Shown: positions 1 through 8,323 of the stretch, piece after piece
Numbering within the stretch: position 1 is the first letter of the stretch
Layout of the letters: each line of letters starts with the position of its first letter
DNA from: an uncultured Prosthecobacter sp.
GTDB taxonomy: Bacteria > Verrucomicrobiota > Verrucomicrobiia > Verrucomicrobiales > Verrucomicrobiaceae
Assembly: GCA_937941745.1 (NCBI GenBank)
Contig: CALDGV010000521.1
Coordinates: forward strand, 1 to 14,515
Direction: 5' to 3'
DNA: 14,515 nucleotides
Notes under the pieces: generated by a model
Told to the model about the DNA's origin: nothing
Databases searched by the model: none
The model's input: the letters and a program-made list of their open reading frames with translations, nothing else
Position numbers and translations under genes: made by a program

Positions 1-240
1 CTCGCTGCTGAAGCCTGCGGCCTCCAGCTCCAGGTGTGCTGCAGACTCGCGGCGCTCACCTTCCACGCCTTGGAATCGCATCGGCACGCTCACGATGCTT
101 CGGGCGGGCAGGGCCACCCAGCCCACGCCGCGCCACTGCCGAGGCTCACTCTCTACCGCCTGCATCTGCCCACCCCGGGCACGCCAGGCCCGGAATCCCT
201 CGGGTTGAGGGAGGATCAGCAGTTCATCGGGTTGTTTCAT
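1..240 (-). CDS. Unrecognised protein, N-terminal 80 residues only (gene runs off the left edge)
   Basis: An open frame starts at the ATG at 240 and stays open for exactly 80 codons to the window edge. The protein begins MKQPDELLILPQPEGFRAWR and contains a short stretch, VALPARSIVSVPMRF, followed by an acidic, Glu/Ala-rich segment. There is no signal peptide or membrane segment in the visible part. The 'VALPARSIVSVP' stretch faintly recalls the actin-like PilM/GspL pilus or secretion proteins of Verrucomicrobia, but this is an impression from memory and not a supported assignment. No SD motif lies before the ATG. A weak promoter-like pair lies upstream at 269-296. The reading frame uses GC-rich codons like its neighbours and is bounded on its 5' side by a long non-coding gap, so I believe it is a real gene. 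Confidence 0.55.
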   Translation of the reverse strand, partial: MKQPDELLILPQPEGFRAWRARGGQMQAVESEPRQWRGVGWVALPARSIVSVPMRFQGVEGERRESAAHLELEAAGFSSE

Positions 241-268
241 AGGTCGGAGCAGGCGGAAAAGGCGGGCG

Positions 269-296
269 ATACTAGAGAAGCAGGTCCCGAGTGCAA
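269..296 (-). promoter_or_regulatory. Possible sigma-70-like promoter for the left-edge gene
   Basis: Read on the minus strand, TTGCAC (296-291) and TAGTAT (274-269) are separated by 16 bases. TAGTAT matches the -10 consensus at four of six positions, while the -35 match is poor. Transcription would start about 20 bases before the ATG at 240. This is a consensus match only. Confidence 0.22.
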
Positions 297-370
297 GGCG
301 GGAGACAGCGCCTGGATGATTCAGGTTCAACATTCAAGCCACAAGCCCGTCACGCATTGTCGGAGCAGCC

Positions 371-406
371 ACAAAAAAGCCCGGAGACCTTGCGTGGTCT
401 CCGGGC
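371..406 (-). terminator. Rho-independent terminator of the Gfo/Idh/MocA gene
   Basis: An 11-bp perfect stem (379-389 with 396-406, arm GCCCGGAGACC) closes a 6-base loop. On the minus strand it is followed by a run of T (A-run 373-378 on the plus strand). It sits 26 bases beyond the stop codon of the minus-strand oxidoreductase gene, in the correct orientation to end its transcript. Confidence 0.9.
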
Positions 407-432
407 CTCAGGATTCAGGTCTGGATGCGGGA

Positions 433-1821
433 TCAGGCCTTGTTCACGGCATACTCGTAGAGGCCGTGAGCACCTGGGTAGGGCACCGGATACTTGCCGT
501 CCTTGTCCGCCACGAGCGGGGCCGGGCCGTCCATCGTCAGCTTGTCCACATTCGGGGCAAACTCATGGTCGTGCGCCATGAGCTGGTCGAAGGTCACCAG
601 CTGGCCTGTGTGGGCGCTCATGCGGCCCATCACGGTCACGAGGCTGGCCATCGCGCCGCGCTCCACTTCGCTGTAGGGCTTGTTGTCGTGGATCGCGTCC
701 ACGAGGTCCTGCCACTCCAGGTCATAGGGATTGGGCTCCGGCTGCTTGCCGCGCCAGATGATGTCCTTGGCGCTCTTGTTCTGACCCTTGAAGGTCATCG
801 CCTTGGAGGGGAAGTGGCCGGCGGTGGAGATGATGGCCATGCCCTTGCTGCCATGCACGTAGCTGGCGAACTCATTGTGGGTCTTCATCGCATTGCGGCC
901 TTCCAGCCAGAACTTCGTGCCATCGCGGAAGGTGTACTCCACGCTGTAGTGGTCGAAGTTCTGGTCCACGTAGTCGCCGCGGTCGGTGCGGCCGCCGGTG
1001 GCCTTGGCCTCGATCGGGAAGTCGTTCTTCATCCAGCAGATTTCGTCGATGTTGTGGATGTTGAAGTCGCTGAACGCACCGCCGGAGGCCCACAGGAAGC
1101 TGTGGAAGTTCTTGATCTGGTAGATCAGCTCGTTCGGGTCCGTGTTCACGTCGCGAGGCTTGGTGAAGCAGGTGCCCACCGGGCCCTGGAGGCGGTAGGC
1201 GCGGCCCAGGATGATGTCGCCGATCTCACCCTGCTGGATGCGGTCAAAGAGCTCCCCGCGCACGCGGCAGTGGCGGCACATCAGGCCCACACCCACCTTC
1301 AGATTCTTGGCGGCGGCCAGCTTGCCCAGTTCCAGCATCCGCTTGCCGCTCGGGGCGTCCACGCAGATCGGCTTTTCCATGAAGACGTTCACGCCCTTCT
1401 CGATGGCATACTTGAACTGCACCCAGCGGAAGGCTGGCGGCGTGGCCAGAATGACGATGTCGTTCGGCTTCAACATGTCGATCGCCTTCTTGTAGGCGTC
1501 GAAGCCGATGAACTTGCTGTCGGCGGAGACGGAGAAGCGGTCCGGGTGCTTGCCGCTCAGGCCGTTGAAGCTGGCTTCGAGGCGGTTTTCCTGCACATCC
1601 GCCATGGCCACAAGGCGCGTGCGCTGCTTCACGCCCATCATGTTGCTGGCAGCGCCGGTGCCGCGGCCGCCGCAGCCCACCAGGGCCACGCTGATCGTGT
1701 CATCGCCTGCAGCATGAACGAACGGAATGTGAATCCCCGAGAGCACGGACAGGCCGGCCGTGGCCTGGGTGGCGGTCTTGATGAAATCGCGTCGGGACGA
1801 AGGAGCTGGGGTGTTTTCCAT
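433..1821 (-). CDS. Tat-exported Gfo/Idh/MocA family oxidoreductase
   Basis: This 462-residue protein belongs to the NAD(P)-dependent Gfo/Idh/MocA sugar and polyol dehydrogenase family. The N-terminus carries a twin-arginine signal (SSRRDFIK, Arg10-Arg11) and then a hydrophobic stretch ending near Ala37-Ala38, so export in folded form by the Tat pathway is expected. A Rossmann nucleotide-binding loop, GCGGRGTG, lies at residues 49-56. The family EKP motif is at 149-151, with the Lys expected to act in catalysis. The C-terminal half is the usual substrate-binding domain. I start at ATG 1821 because this places the RR motif close to the N-terminus; an in-frame ATG at 1854 would add 11 residues. 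Neither start has a clear SD. Such exported members are abundant in Verrucomicrobia and Planctomycetes, but the substrate cannot be read from sequence. It is transcribed divergently from acs and ends at a strong terminator. Confidence 0.93.
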   Translation of the reverse strand: MENTPAPSSRRDFIKTATQATAGLSVLSGIHIPFVHAAGDDTISVALVGCGGRGTGAASNMMGVKQRTRLVAMADVQENRLEASFNGLSGKHPDRFSVSADSKFIGFDAYKKAIDMLKPNDIVILATPPAFRWVQFKYAIEKGVNVFMEKPICVDAPSGKRMLELGKLAAAKNLKVGVGLMCRHCRVRGELFDRIQQGEIGDIILGRAYRLQGPVGTCFTKPRDVNTDPNELIYQIKNFHSFLWASGGAFSDFNIHNIDEICWMKNDFPIEAKATGGRTDRGDYVDQNFDHYSVEYTFRDGTKFWLEGRNAMKTHNEFASYVHGSKGMAIISTAGHFPSKAMTFKGQNKSAKDIIWRGKQPEPNPYDLEWQDLVDAIHDNKPYSEVERGAMASLVTVMGRMSAHTGQLVTFDQLMAHDHEFAPNVDKLTMDGPAPLVADKDGKYPVPYPGAHGLYEYAVNKA

Positions 1822-2140
1822 AGGAGAAAAAAGTCTGGAGGAAACCAACGCCATCCGGCAAGCATTCTTTGTCCAAAGTGGCCCTCCGCCCAGCCATTCT
1901 GTCGCTGGGGGCTGCGGCAGAAGGGCGGGTCACGACGGCGGCAGCACGATCTCCTATGTTTGGGGGTGTGCTCCGGGGGCCTTTGAGGCGGCTTCTGGGC
2001 GGGTTTGGGCCGACTCAGAATTCGTTGGGGAGGCGTCCAGGCTTTGTTGCAAAGTATCAGACTCCGTGATTGCCAGACAAAGTCCGCTGCATGTAGCCTC
2101 CGGGCTCCTGCGTTTATTCCGCCCCTTTTTCCCGACCCCC
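1822..2140. other. Divergent intergenic region between the oxidoreductase gene and acs
   Basis: These 319 bases hold the 5' flanks of both divergent genes, so promoters for each must lie here or within the coding ends. I find no convincing -35/-10 pair for either direction and no SD before acs. A short imperfect dyad, CTTTG-TTG-CAAAG, lies at 2042-2054. Several long open frames cross the region, but they are extensions or shadows of the flanking genes caused by high GC. No RNA gene was recognised. Confidence 0.5.
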
Positions 2141-4177
2141 ATGAGCAAAAAGAAAGCCGCCAAGCCCGCCCCGAAGAAAGCTGCCAAGCCAGCCGCCAAG
2201 CCCGCCAAAGCCGCCAAAGCCGCCAGCGGCTCCAGCAAGAGCCTCCTGACCGAAAACCGTGTATTCAAGCCCAGCGCGGAGTTTTCCAAGAAGGCCCGCA
2301 TCAGCTCCATGGCGCAGTACAAGCAGATGCATGAGGAGTCCCTGAAGCATCCGGACAAGTTCTTTGGCCGTGAGGCGAAGGAGCTGACCTGGCGCAAGCC
2401 CTTCAAGAAGGTGCTCGACTGGAAGTGCCCGAACGCGAAGTGGTTCGTCGGCGGGCAGCTCAATGTCAGCGAAAACTGCCTCGACCGCCATCTGGACGGC
2501 CCGCGCAAGACCAAGGCTGCCATCATCTGGGAAGGCGAGCCTGGCGAGAAGCGCGTGATCACCTACCAGCAGCTCCACCGCGATGTCTGCCGCTTTGCCA
2601 ACGTGCTGAAGCGCCACAAGGTGAAGAAAGGTGACCGCGTGGTGATCTACATGCCGATGGTGCCGGAGGCCGCTGTCGCCATGCTGGCCTGCACACGCAT
2701 CGGCGCGATGCACAGCGTCGTCTTCGGCGGCTTCAGCGCGGAGTCCATCAAGGACCGCGTGCTCGACAGTGGAGCCACCGTGGTGATCACTGCCGACGGC
2801 GGCTACCGCCGCGGCGCCGTGGTGCCCCTCAAGAAGAACGTGGACGATGCCCTCAAGGGCGGTGACACGCCCGTGAAGACGGTGATCGTGCTGAAGCGCA
2901 CCGGCCAGGACGTGCACATCGAGGAAGGGCGCGACTACTGGTGGAACCGCGAGCTGGAATACGTGGACGCCCACTGCCCAGCCGTGGCCCTCGATTCCGA
3001 AGCTCCGCTCTTCATCCTCTACACCAGCGGCAGCACCGGCAAGCCCAAGGGCATCCTGCACACCACCGGCGGCTACCTGCTGCACGCCTACATGACCTGC
3101 AAATACGTCTTCGACCTGCGCGATGACGATGTGTACTGGTGCACGGCGGACATCGGCTGGGTCACCGGCCACAGCTACATGGTCTATGGCCCGCTGGCCA
3201 TGGGCGCCACCTCCCTCATGTATGAAGGTGCGCCGAACTGGCCGGAAAACGACCGCTTCTGGCGCATCATCGAGGAATACGGCGTCACCGTGTTTTACAC
3301 TGCGCCGACCGCCATCCGCGCCTTCATGAAATGGGGCGACGACTGGCTGAAGAAGCACGACCTCAGCAGCCTGCGCCTGCTTGGCACCGTGGGTGAGCCG
3401 ATCAACCCTGAAGCCTGGATGTGGTATCACAAGCAGGTCGGCGGCGGCAAATGCCCGATCGTGGACACTTGGTGGCAGACGGAAACCGGCGGCCATATGA
3501 TCACGCCGATCCCTGGTGCCACCCCCACGAAGCCCGGCACCGCCACGCTGCCCTTCTTCGGCGTGGATGCCGCCATTGTGGACGACCTCGGCCACGAAGT
3601 GGGCACCAACGAGCAGGGCAAGCTCGTCATCCGCAAGCCCTGGCCCTCCATGCTCCGCGGCATCTGGGGCGACAAGAAACGCTATCAGGACACCTACTGG
3701 AGCGAGTTCAAAGGCTGGTACTTTGCCGGCGACGGAGCGCGCCGCGACAAGGACGGCAACTTCTGGATCATTGGACGCATCGACGACGTGCTCAACGTCG
3801 CCGGTCACCGTCTCGGCACCGCCGAGGTGGAAAGCGCGCTGGTTTCCCATCCTTCCGTGGCCGAGTCCGCCGTCGTGGGCCGTCCAGATGAACTGAAAGG
3901 TCAGGGCGTGGTCTGCTTCGTGACTGTGAAGGAAGGCATCAAGACCAGCCGCGAACTGGAAGAGGAGCTGAAGAAGCACGTTCGCAAGGTCATCGGTCCT
4001 GTGGCGACACCGGACGAGATCCGCTTTGCCGCCGCGCTGCCGAAGACTCGCTCCGGCAAGATCATGCGCCGATTGCTCAAGCAGATCGCCGCTGGCGAGA
4101 CGCTCAAGGGCGACACCACCACGCTGGAAGACATCAACGTCATCGCTGCTCTGGCCGCCGCCAGCAGCGAGGACTGA
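2141..4177 (+). CDS. acs: Acetyl-CoA synthetase (acetate--CoA ligase, AMP-forming)
   Basis: This 678-residue cytoplasmic enzyme activates acetate with ATP and CoA through acetyl-AMP, feeding acetate into central metabolism. Visible ANL-superfamily motifs, in order, are the phosphate-binding loop [10 protein letters not shown] (295-304), WWQTETGG (444-451), where the second Trp matches the acetyl-pocket Trp of Acs enzymes, the hinge and CoA-domain region [13 protein letters not shown], and [10 protein letters not shown] (635-644). Lys640 there is the catalytic lysine whose acetylation inactivates Acs in Salmonella. The start at ATG 2141 gives an N-terminal extension of about 38 residues rich in Lys, Ala and Pro before the usual Acs start (about [10 protein letters not shown]). 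The protein is therefore longer than the typical 650 residues. The frame stays open further upstream to 1760, but that part shows no family similarity. No acetyltransferase or deacetylase gene is adjacent. A terminator follows 34 bases after the stop. Confidence 0.97.
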   Translation: MSKKKAAKPAPKKAAKPAAKPAKAAKAASGSSKSLLTENRVFKPSAEFSKKARISSMAQYKQMHEESLKHPDKFFGREAKELTWRKPFKKVLDWKCPNAKWFVGGQLNVSENCLDRHLDGPRKTKAAIIWEGEPGEKRVITYQQLHRDVCRFANVLKRHKVKKGDRVVIYMPMVPEAAVAMLACTRIGAMHSVVFGGFSAESIKDRVLDSGATVVITADGGYRRGAVVPLKKNVDDALKGGDTPVKTVIVLKRTGQDVHIEEGRDYWWNRELEYVDAHCPAVALDSEAPLFILYTSGSTGKPKGILHTTGGYLLHAYMTCKYVFDLRDDDVYWCTADIGWVTGHSYMVYGPLAMGATSLMYEGAPNWPENDRFWRIIEEYGVTVFYTAPTAIRAFMKWGDDWLKKHDLSSLRLLGTVGEPINPEAWMWYHKQVGGGKCPIVDTWWQTETGGHMITPIPGATPTKPGTATLPFFGVDAAIVDDLGHEVGTNEQGKLVIRKPWPSMLRGIWGDKKRYQDTYWSEFKGWYFAGDGARRDKDGNFWIIGRIDDVLNVAGHRLGTAEVESALVSHPSVAESAVVGRPDELKGQGVVCFVTVKEGIKTSRELEEELKKHVRKVIGPVATPDEIRFAAALPKTRSGKIMRRLLKQIAAGETLKGDTTTLEDINVIAALAAASSED

Positions 4178-4211
4178 TCCTCCTGCGCAGAGCCTGCACT
4201 CAACCTACACG

Positions 4212-4250
4212 ACAACCTGCCTGGCCGCGAGCCGGGCAGGTTGTTTGCTT
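4212..4250 (+). terminator. Rho-independent terminator of acs
   Basis: A 10-bp perfect outer stem (ACAACCTGCC at 4212-4221 with 4235-4244) continues inward through one G-T wobble and three more pairs (4223-4225 with 4231-4233) around a 5-base loop. A T-rich but interrupted tail follows on the plus strand. No T-run follows on the minus strand, so it should stop acs transcripts better than those of the convergent gene ending at 4279. Confidence 0.75.
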
Positions 4251-4278
4251 TAACGGGCAGGCCCTGAAGCCCGGCACG

Positions 4279-5523
4279 TCAGAGTCCGCGGGGAGACATG
4301 GAATAGAGTCCGAGCGTGGCCTCATAAGCATCAGCGGAGTTCATGCGCTTTTTCTCGTGTCCGGCCCCCCATGAGTCGGTGAAGAGGATCTGATTTTTGA
4401 CCGCATTGTAGCCGATGATCATGCGCATGTGGCCACCGCTGACCTGCCCGCCCTCGGGCAGTGGCGGCTCTTCGGGAAACTGGCCCAGCGCCAGCGCCCA
4501 GAGCAGGGGCACGCCTTTGTCCACATGCTCCTTGATGATGCTGGCAAAGACCTTGGTGGAGACCCGCCGGCGGCCGTTGCTGCTGTAATACAGCTCGGGG
4601 TTCACCAGTGGCTTGAAGGTGACGCCATACTTCTGGTCCACCCTGGCCAGGCTCTTTTGCATGGCCAGGGCGTTGGCCCCGCGCTGCACATCCACGCTCA
4701 GGATCTGGGCCATCTCATGCTGGTCGCAGGGAATGCGCATGTATTCCAGCAGGCGCTGGCAGCTCGCGGCCACGCAGTAGCCCTTGGCCCCCTGGTCCAC
4801 CATGGGCACGCCGGAGATGAAAACATCGCCGCCGGGTTCACGGCTGACGTTTTTCTGCAGGGTCATGCGCTGCACCCCCAAGCTGAGACGGCCCATCGTC
4901 CAGTCCGCCTGATCGGGAGCCGCCAGCTTCAATCGCAGAAATTCCGGCGCACCCTCGCCGCCTGAACCTGGCAGTTCATTGTGCTCCATCAGCACCACGC
5001 CCTGCGGGCTCGTCCACATCCAGGCGACGATTTTCACGGCACCCGCCCCCATGCTGAGCTGCCGCCTGGGGGCGACTTTCAGCGTCTGTCCGAGGTTCTG
5101 CCCCACACGGCGCACCAACGCCTCAAACTCGGGGACCTGCATGGGGCCGGAATCGCCCCGGTTGTAGATGGAGAGGGTGGCACGCGCGGCACGGCCCTGG
5201 ACGAATTCAACGATGACCTCCTCCGCCTTCACCTGACCTCCGAAGAGGCTCAGCGTGGTGGTCGCATCCACGAACATCTGCCGGGAGAAGCGGGCTCGGT
5301 CTCGGGCGGTGGTGAGCCATTCAAACTGCGGTGGTTTTTCCGGCCGCTCGCTGCGCGGAGTGTAGAGCGTTTCGAACTGCTCCGGCGTGGTCTTCCAGAG
5401 GCTGCTGCCCTGCAGCAGCGGATCGAGGTCGGCGGTGATCTCCAGTGCGGAGGCGCTCAGGCTGGCCAGACAGGCTGTCAGGATTCCAAAACCACGAAGT
5501 CTCACACGCGGGGGATTTTTCAT
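4279..5523 (-). CDS. Exported C39-like (papain-fold) cysteine peptidase
   Basis: This 414-residue protein has an N-terminal export signal (RVRLRGFGILTACLASLSASA, predicted cut after Ala26) and a long uncharacterised N-terminal half. The C-terminal domain, from about residue 238, has the marks of a C39-like cysteine peptidase: Gln244 and Cys250 in DQGAKGYCVAASC, His365 in SGGHMRM and Asp383 in FTDSWG, giving a complete Cys-His-Asp triad with an oxyanion Gln. The match is to C39-like peptidases generally, not to an ABC-transporter bacteriocin peptidase, because no transporter domains are present. L15-T-A-C18 also fits a lipobox, so a lipoprotein is possible, although the hydrophobic core before it is short. 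The start at 5523 is chosen because it begins the signal peptide; the frame is open up to 5748. It is the last gene of a four-gene minus-strand run, 67 bases after the sugar transferase. The substrate is unknown. Confidence 0.78.
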   Translation of the reverse strand: MKNPPRVRLRGFGILTACLASLSASALEITADLDPLLQGSSLWKTTPEQFETLYTPRSERPEKPPQFEWLTTARDRARFSRQMFVDATTTLSLFGGQVKAEEVIVEFVQGRAARATLSIYNRGDSGPMQVPEFEALVRRVGQNLGQTLKVAPRRQLSMGAGAVKIVAWMWTSPQGVVLMEHNELPGSGGEGAPEFLRLKLAAPDQADWTMGRLSLGVQRMTLQKNVSREPGGDVFISGVPMVDQGAKGYCVAASCQRLLEYMRIPCDQHEMAQILSVDVQRGANALAMQKSLARVDQKYGVTFKPLVNPELYYSSNGRRRVSTKVFASIIKEHVDKGVPLLWALALGQFPEEPPLPEGGQVSGGHMRMIIGYNAVKNQILFTDSWGAGHEKKRMNSADAYEATLGLYSMSPRGL

Positions 5524-5590
5524 GGAAGGGAAGGCTACCCGTGCCGCCCACCTGAGGTCAATCCTCACCTGTCCGCTAAGGGGCCCAGGA

Positions 5591-7039
5591 TCAGGCGACC
5601 TCTTCCGTCTCCGGGGTGGGCGTTTGGGTGACCTTGGGAACCAGGGTTGGCGAATAACGCGGACGCTGGGAGGACTGGCTGAGGCCGCCGACGAGCACCA
5701 CGCGCACGGTGTCGAGCAGGATGAGTAGGTCGAAGATGACCCCGGCATGCTTCAGGTAGTAGAGGTCGTATTCCAGCTTGCAGCGTGCGTCCTCGGTGGA
5801 GGCGCCATAGGGATAGCAGACCTGTGCCCAGCCAGTCAGGCCTGGGTGGATCATGTGACGCTCTTCATAGAAGGGCAGGACCTCCTTCAGGGCATCCACA
5901 AAGGCTGGCTGTTCCGGGCGCGGGCCGACGAAGGACATCTCGCCTCGCAGAATGTTGATGAGCTGGGGTATTTCGTCGATCCGGTAGCGGCGCAGCAGGG
6001 CGCCGCCAGGGAAGACGCGGCTGTCTGCCTTGCCCGAGGACCACTGCGGACCGTCTTTCTCGGCATCGGGGCGCATGGAGCGCAGCTTGAGGATCTCGAA
6101 GGTCTTGCCAAAGCGGCCCACACGTTTCTGGCGGAAGAAGACCGGCCCTTCTGGAGAGAAGAACTTCACCAGCGCCACCCCGGCGAGCAGGAAGGGGCTC
6201 AGGCAGACCAGCAGCGCCAGCGAGGTCATCACATCGAAGGTGCGCTTGAGCTTGCTGAAGTAGAGCGCCCTGGGAGCGCACTCGGAGAGCATGAGCCACT
6301 CGTTGGTCACGAGATGCAGAGGCACATACTGGAGGTAGGATTCGCACAGGTTGATGAGCGGCGTGCAGGTGGTGCCCGAGTAGCGGAGGCGGCGCAGGTG
6401 CGGCCTCACGGCTTCATCTTCCAGTCTGGACTCGGAAAACACCACGCGGCTGATTTTGTGGCGGTTCACCAGGACACCCAGGTGCTTCACCCTGCCAAGA
6501 AGATCGCCCGAAGGTGGTGCACCGTGAACGTCCACCCGGCCCACGACCTGGACTCCACGTGGCTTCATGTCCTTGAAGCGCTGGTATTCCACCAGTTCAT
6601 CCGGGGACTCCGCCACGAAGACAACACGCTCCGGGGCGAACTGATGCTTGTGGAACATGATCAGGTGATGCACGAACAGCACCGGCAGGGACATGCCCGC
6701 GCCCAGCGCCATGAAGCCGCGCCCGATGCGCATGCCAAAATCCACGTAGCCAACCACCGTCGCCACGATGAAGGCCACGGCGAAGGCGGCCATCAGCAGC
6801 ACAATGTGGGCTCCAAAACGGTTGGAGCCTCGGGACTCGACGGAGTAGAGCCCGAAGATGTAGCTGGCGATGGCCAGCGCGAAGCCTCCTGCACCGATCG
6901 AGACTGCATATTCCTCCAGTCGGGAGAACTCACCGAATCGGATGTAGTTCGCTGAGAAAAAAGCGGTCAGGAAAATCGCACTGTCCCGCGTCGCACGGCG
7001 TGCGATGGCGAACCAGTGGGAGTTGCTCAGGAGAATCAT
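5591..7039 (-). CDS. Polyprenyl-phosphate sugar-1-phosphate transferase (WcaJ/EpsE-like priming enzyme)
   Basis: This 482-residue membrane protein of the polyprenol glycosylphosphotransferase family should start an exopolysaccharide or surface glycan by moving a sugar-1-phosphate from a nucleotide sugar to undecaprenyl phosphate. Four hydrophobic segments fill the N-terminus (about 18-33, 45-65, 76-99 and 108-129), followed by a soluble region (about 135-260). The catalytic bacterial sugar transferase domain begins at KRTFDV (265-270), with one more membrane segment at about 272-294. Its signatures are FRQKRVG (302-308), FEILKLRSM (314-322), the Asp-Glu pair in RYRIDEIPQL (D355-E356), VGPRPE (371-376) and HPGLTGWAQV (398-407). 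The C-terminal 30 residues are Pro/Thr/Ser-rich and poorly conserved. The length and segment pattern fit the full-size family. The sugar (glucose, galactose or other) cannot be read. It lies 69 bases after the GT4 gene and its ATG has no clear SD. Confidence 0.93.
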   Translation of the reverse strand: MILLSNSHWFAIARRATRDSAIFLTAFFSANYIRFGEFSRLEEYAVSIGAGGFALAIASYIFGLYSVESRGSNRFGAHIVLLMAAFAVAFIVATVVGYVDFGMRIGRGFMALGAGMSLPVLFVHHLIMFHKHQFAPERVVFVAESPDELVEYQRFKDMKPRGVQVVGRVDVHGAPPSGDLLGRVKHLGVLVNRHKISRVVFSESRLEDEAVRPHLRRLRYSGTTCTPLINLCESYLQYVPLHLVTNEWLMLSECAPRALYFSKLKRTFDVMTSLALLVCLSPFLLAGVALVKFFSPEGPVFFRQKRVGRFGKTFEILKLRSMRPDAEKDGPQWSSGKADSRVFPGGALLRRYRIDEIPQLINILRGEMSFVGPRPEQPAFVDALKEVLPFYEERHMIHPGLTGWAQVCYPYGASTEDARCKLEYDLYYLKHAGVIFDLLILLDTVRVVLVGGLSQSSQRPRYSPTLVPKVTQTPTPETEEVA

Positions 7040-7108
7040 GCAGTGTCTTTAATGCGAATCCCTTTCGGGGAGTGGAGTTTTACAGCGGTCTTCGATGGCA
7101 GTCAGCAT

Positions 7109-8305
7109 CTAAAGCATGAAGTGCGTGGATTTTGGGCTGCTGATCTGCTCAGAGCATTTCTCCCAGTAGGTGGCAGCGCAGTGTGGCCAGGCGAGCGTGG
7201 CGGCAAATCCATGCAGGGCCTGTGCGTCGGGCGGGGCATGCAAGGCGCGGACAAGAGCCTCGGCGTAATCTTCTGCATTCCGTCGGGGCACCAGATGGCC
7301 ACCGTGTGGAGAGGCCTCAAGGATTTCGTGGATGCCGCCGACGCGGGTCGAGACAAAGGGCCGGCCGGATGCCAGGGATTCGAGCAGCACGTTGGGAACA
7401 CCTTCGTTATGGCTGGAGAGGCACACGACATCTGAAGCGCGCATGAATTGTGCCACTTCGGCCGGGCTTTTCCTTCCTGCCCAGATCAGGGCTTCTACAG
7501 GCAGGCCCTGCGCGCGGGCTCCTGCGGCAAGTTCGTTTTGCAGCGGTCCACTGCCGATCAGGACGAGCCGCAGCGGTTCGTCCAGCTTCCGGGCGGCGAG
7601 GGCGGTGGCCTGAATCAGCAGGTCGAGTCCCTTCACCGGCAGAAAATTGCCCACAAACAGCAGCAGCCTGCACTTTTCCGGCAGGCCCAGCGCCTTGCGC
7701 TCCTGCCTGGCATCCCCGGGATGGAAGGTGTGGGTGTCCACGCCATTATACACCGTGGTCACACCGGTGGCATCCGCACCCGCCCGGATCAGGCGCTGGC
7801 GCAGGTCCTCGCTACGCGTGAGGATCGTGGCACGCCGGGCCAGGGCCAGGATGGACCGTCGGCGCATCGGCAGATCCAGGTAATGATGCACGTCCGAGCC
7901 CTGTGCCACGCAGACCATGGGCACGCCCCGCAGGGCAGGCACGCGGTTCACTCCACAGGCATCGGGAAACAGCCACGGCACCAGCAGCGCATCCGGCTTC
8001 CAGTTCTGGGGCAGGCTTTTCAGCGCCTGTTTCACCGCAAGGGCAAACAGTCGGTCGTTACAGCCTCCCAGCTTGGGGATGTAAGGGGCCCAGCCGTAGG
8101 TGGGATGCAGGACCTCGTCGCCTGCGCGGGGCTTCAGAGGGCAGGGGGCACCTCTCCAGAAACCGTGGCCCGGACGCAGGCAGATCACGCGGATATCCTC
8201 CTCAGGCCGTAGCGCGCGCATCTCATGCAGCAGCGTCACGTTGTCCAAGCCACGCCACGGCTGGGTCGTGTCAGGGAAGAGGTTGGAAATGAAAAGCAGC
8301 CGCAT
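7109..8305 (-). CDS. GT4-family glycosyltransferase
   Basis: This 398-residue GT-B fold retaining glycosyltransferase probably adds a sugar to the lipid-linked glycan begun by the neighbouring priming enzyme. The N-terminal domain begins MRLLFISNLFPD. YNGVD (186-190) leads into the C-terminal domain, with FVGNFLPVKG (217-226) as the donor-domain entry. The GT4 E-x7-E motif is present as Glu301 and Glu309 in NEGVPNVLLESLASG. There is no signal peptide or membrane segment, so the enzyme should act on the cytoplasmic face of the membrane. The start at 8305 is supported by a purine-rich GAGGAAGG element about 8-10 bases upstream, one of the few SD-like signals in the window. Only 18 bases separate it from the stop of the flavoprotein gene, which indicates co-transcription. 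The donor and acceptor are unknown. Confidence 0.92.
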   Translation of the reverse strand: MRLLFISNLFPDTTQPWRGLDNVTLLHEMRALRPEEDIRVICLRPGHGFWRGAPCPLKPRAGDEVLHPTYGWAPYIPKLGGCNDRLFALAVKQALKSLPQNWKPDALLVPWLFPDACGVNRVPALRGVPMVCVAQGSDVHHYLDLPMRRRSILALARRATILTRSEDLRQRLIRAGADATGVTTVYNGVDTHTFHPGDARQERKALGLPEKCRLLLFVGNFLPVKGLDLLIQATALAARKLDEPLRLVLIGSGPLQNELAAGARAQGLPVEALIWAGRKSPAEVAQFMRASDVVCLSSHNEGVPNVLLESLASGRPFVSTRVGGIHEILEASPHGGHLVPRRNAEDYAEALVRALHAPPDAQALHGFAATLAWPHCAATYWEKCSEQISSPKSTHFML

Positions 8306-8323
8306 CGGGAAGCCTTCCTCAAA

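Noticed and set aside
34..1986. A 650-codon plus-strand open frame over the oxidoreductase gene
   Set aside because: It is antisense to the Gfo/Idh/MocA gene, which has clear family motifs; the plus-strand translation is His/Val/Ala-rich without any recognisable domain and is a high-GC shadow.
2042..2054. CTTTG-TTG-CAAAG dyad in the acs upstream region as an operator
   Set aside because: Five-base arms with a three-base spacer are too short to distinguish from chance in a 319-base gap.
1760..2140. An extended N-terminus of acs starting at 1760
   Set aside because: The frame is open but would overlap the divergent oxidoreductase gene and adds 127 residues with no Acs similarity; ATG 2141 is the sensible start.
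2114..3979. A 621-codon minus-strand open frame over acs
   Set aside because: It is antisense to a fully motif-supported acs gene, and its translation shows the His/Val/Gly-rich pattern of reverse-complement GC-rich codons.
5524..5748. A longer N-terminus for the C39-like protease
   Set aside because: It would run into the 3' end of the sugar transferase gene and place the signal peptide 75 residues inside the protein.
7040..7108. A possible leader hairpin (short stem around GAAA) before the sugar transferase gene
   Set aside because: The stem is only about four base pairs and there is no terminator-like T-run or other regulatory feature.
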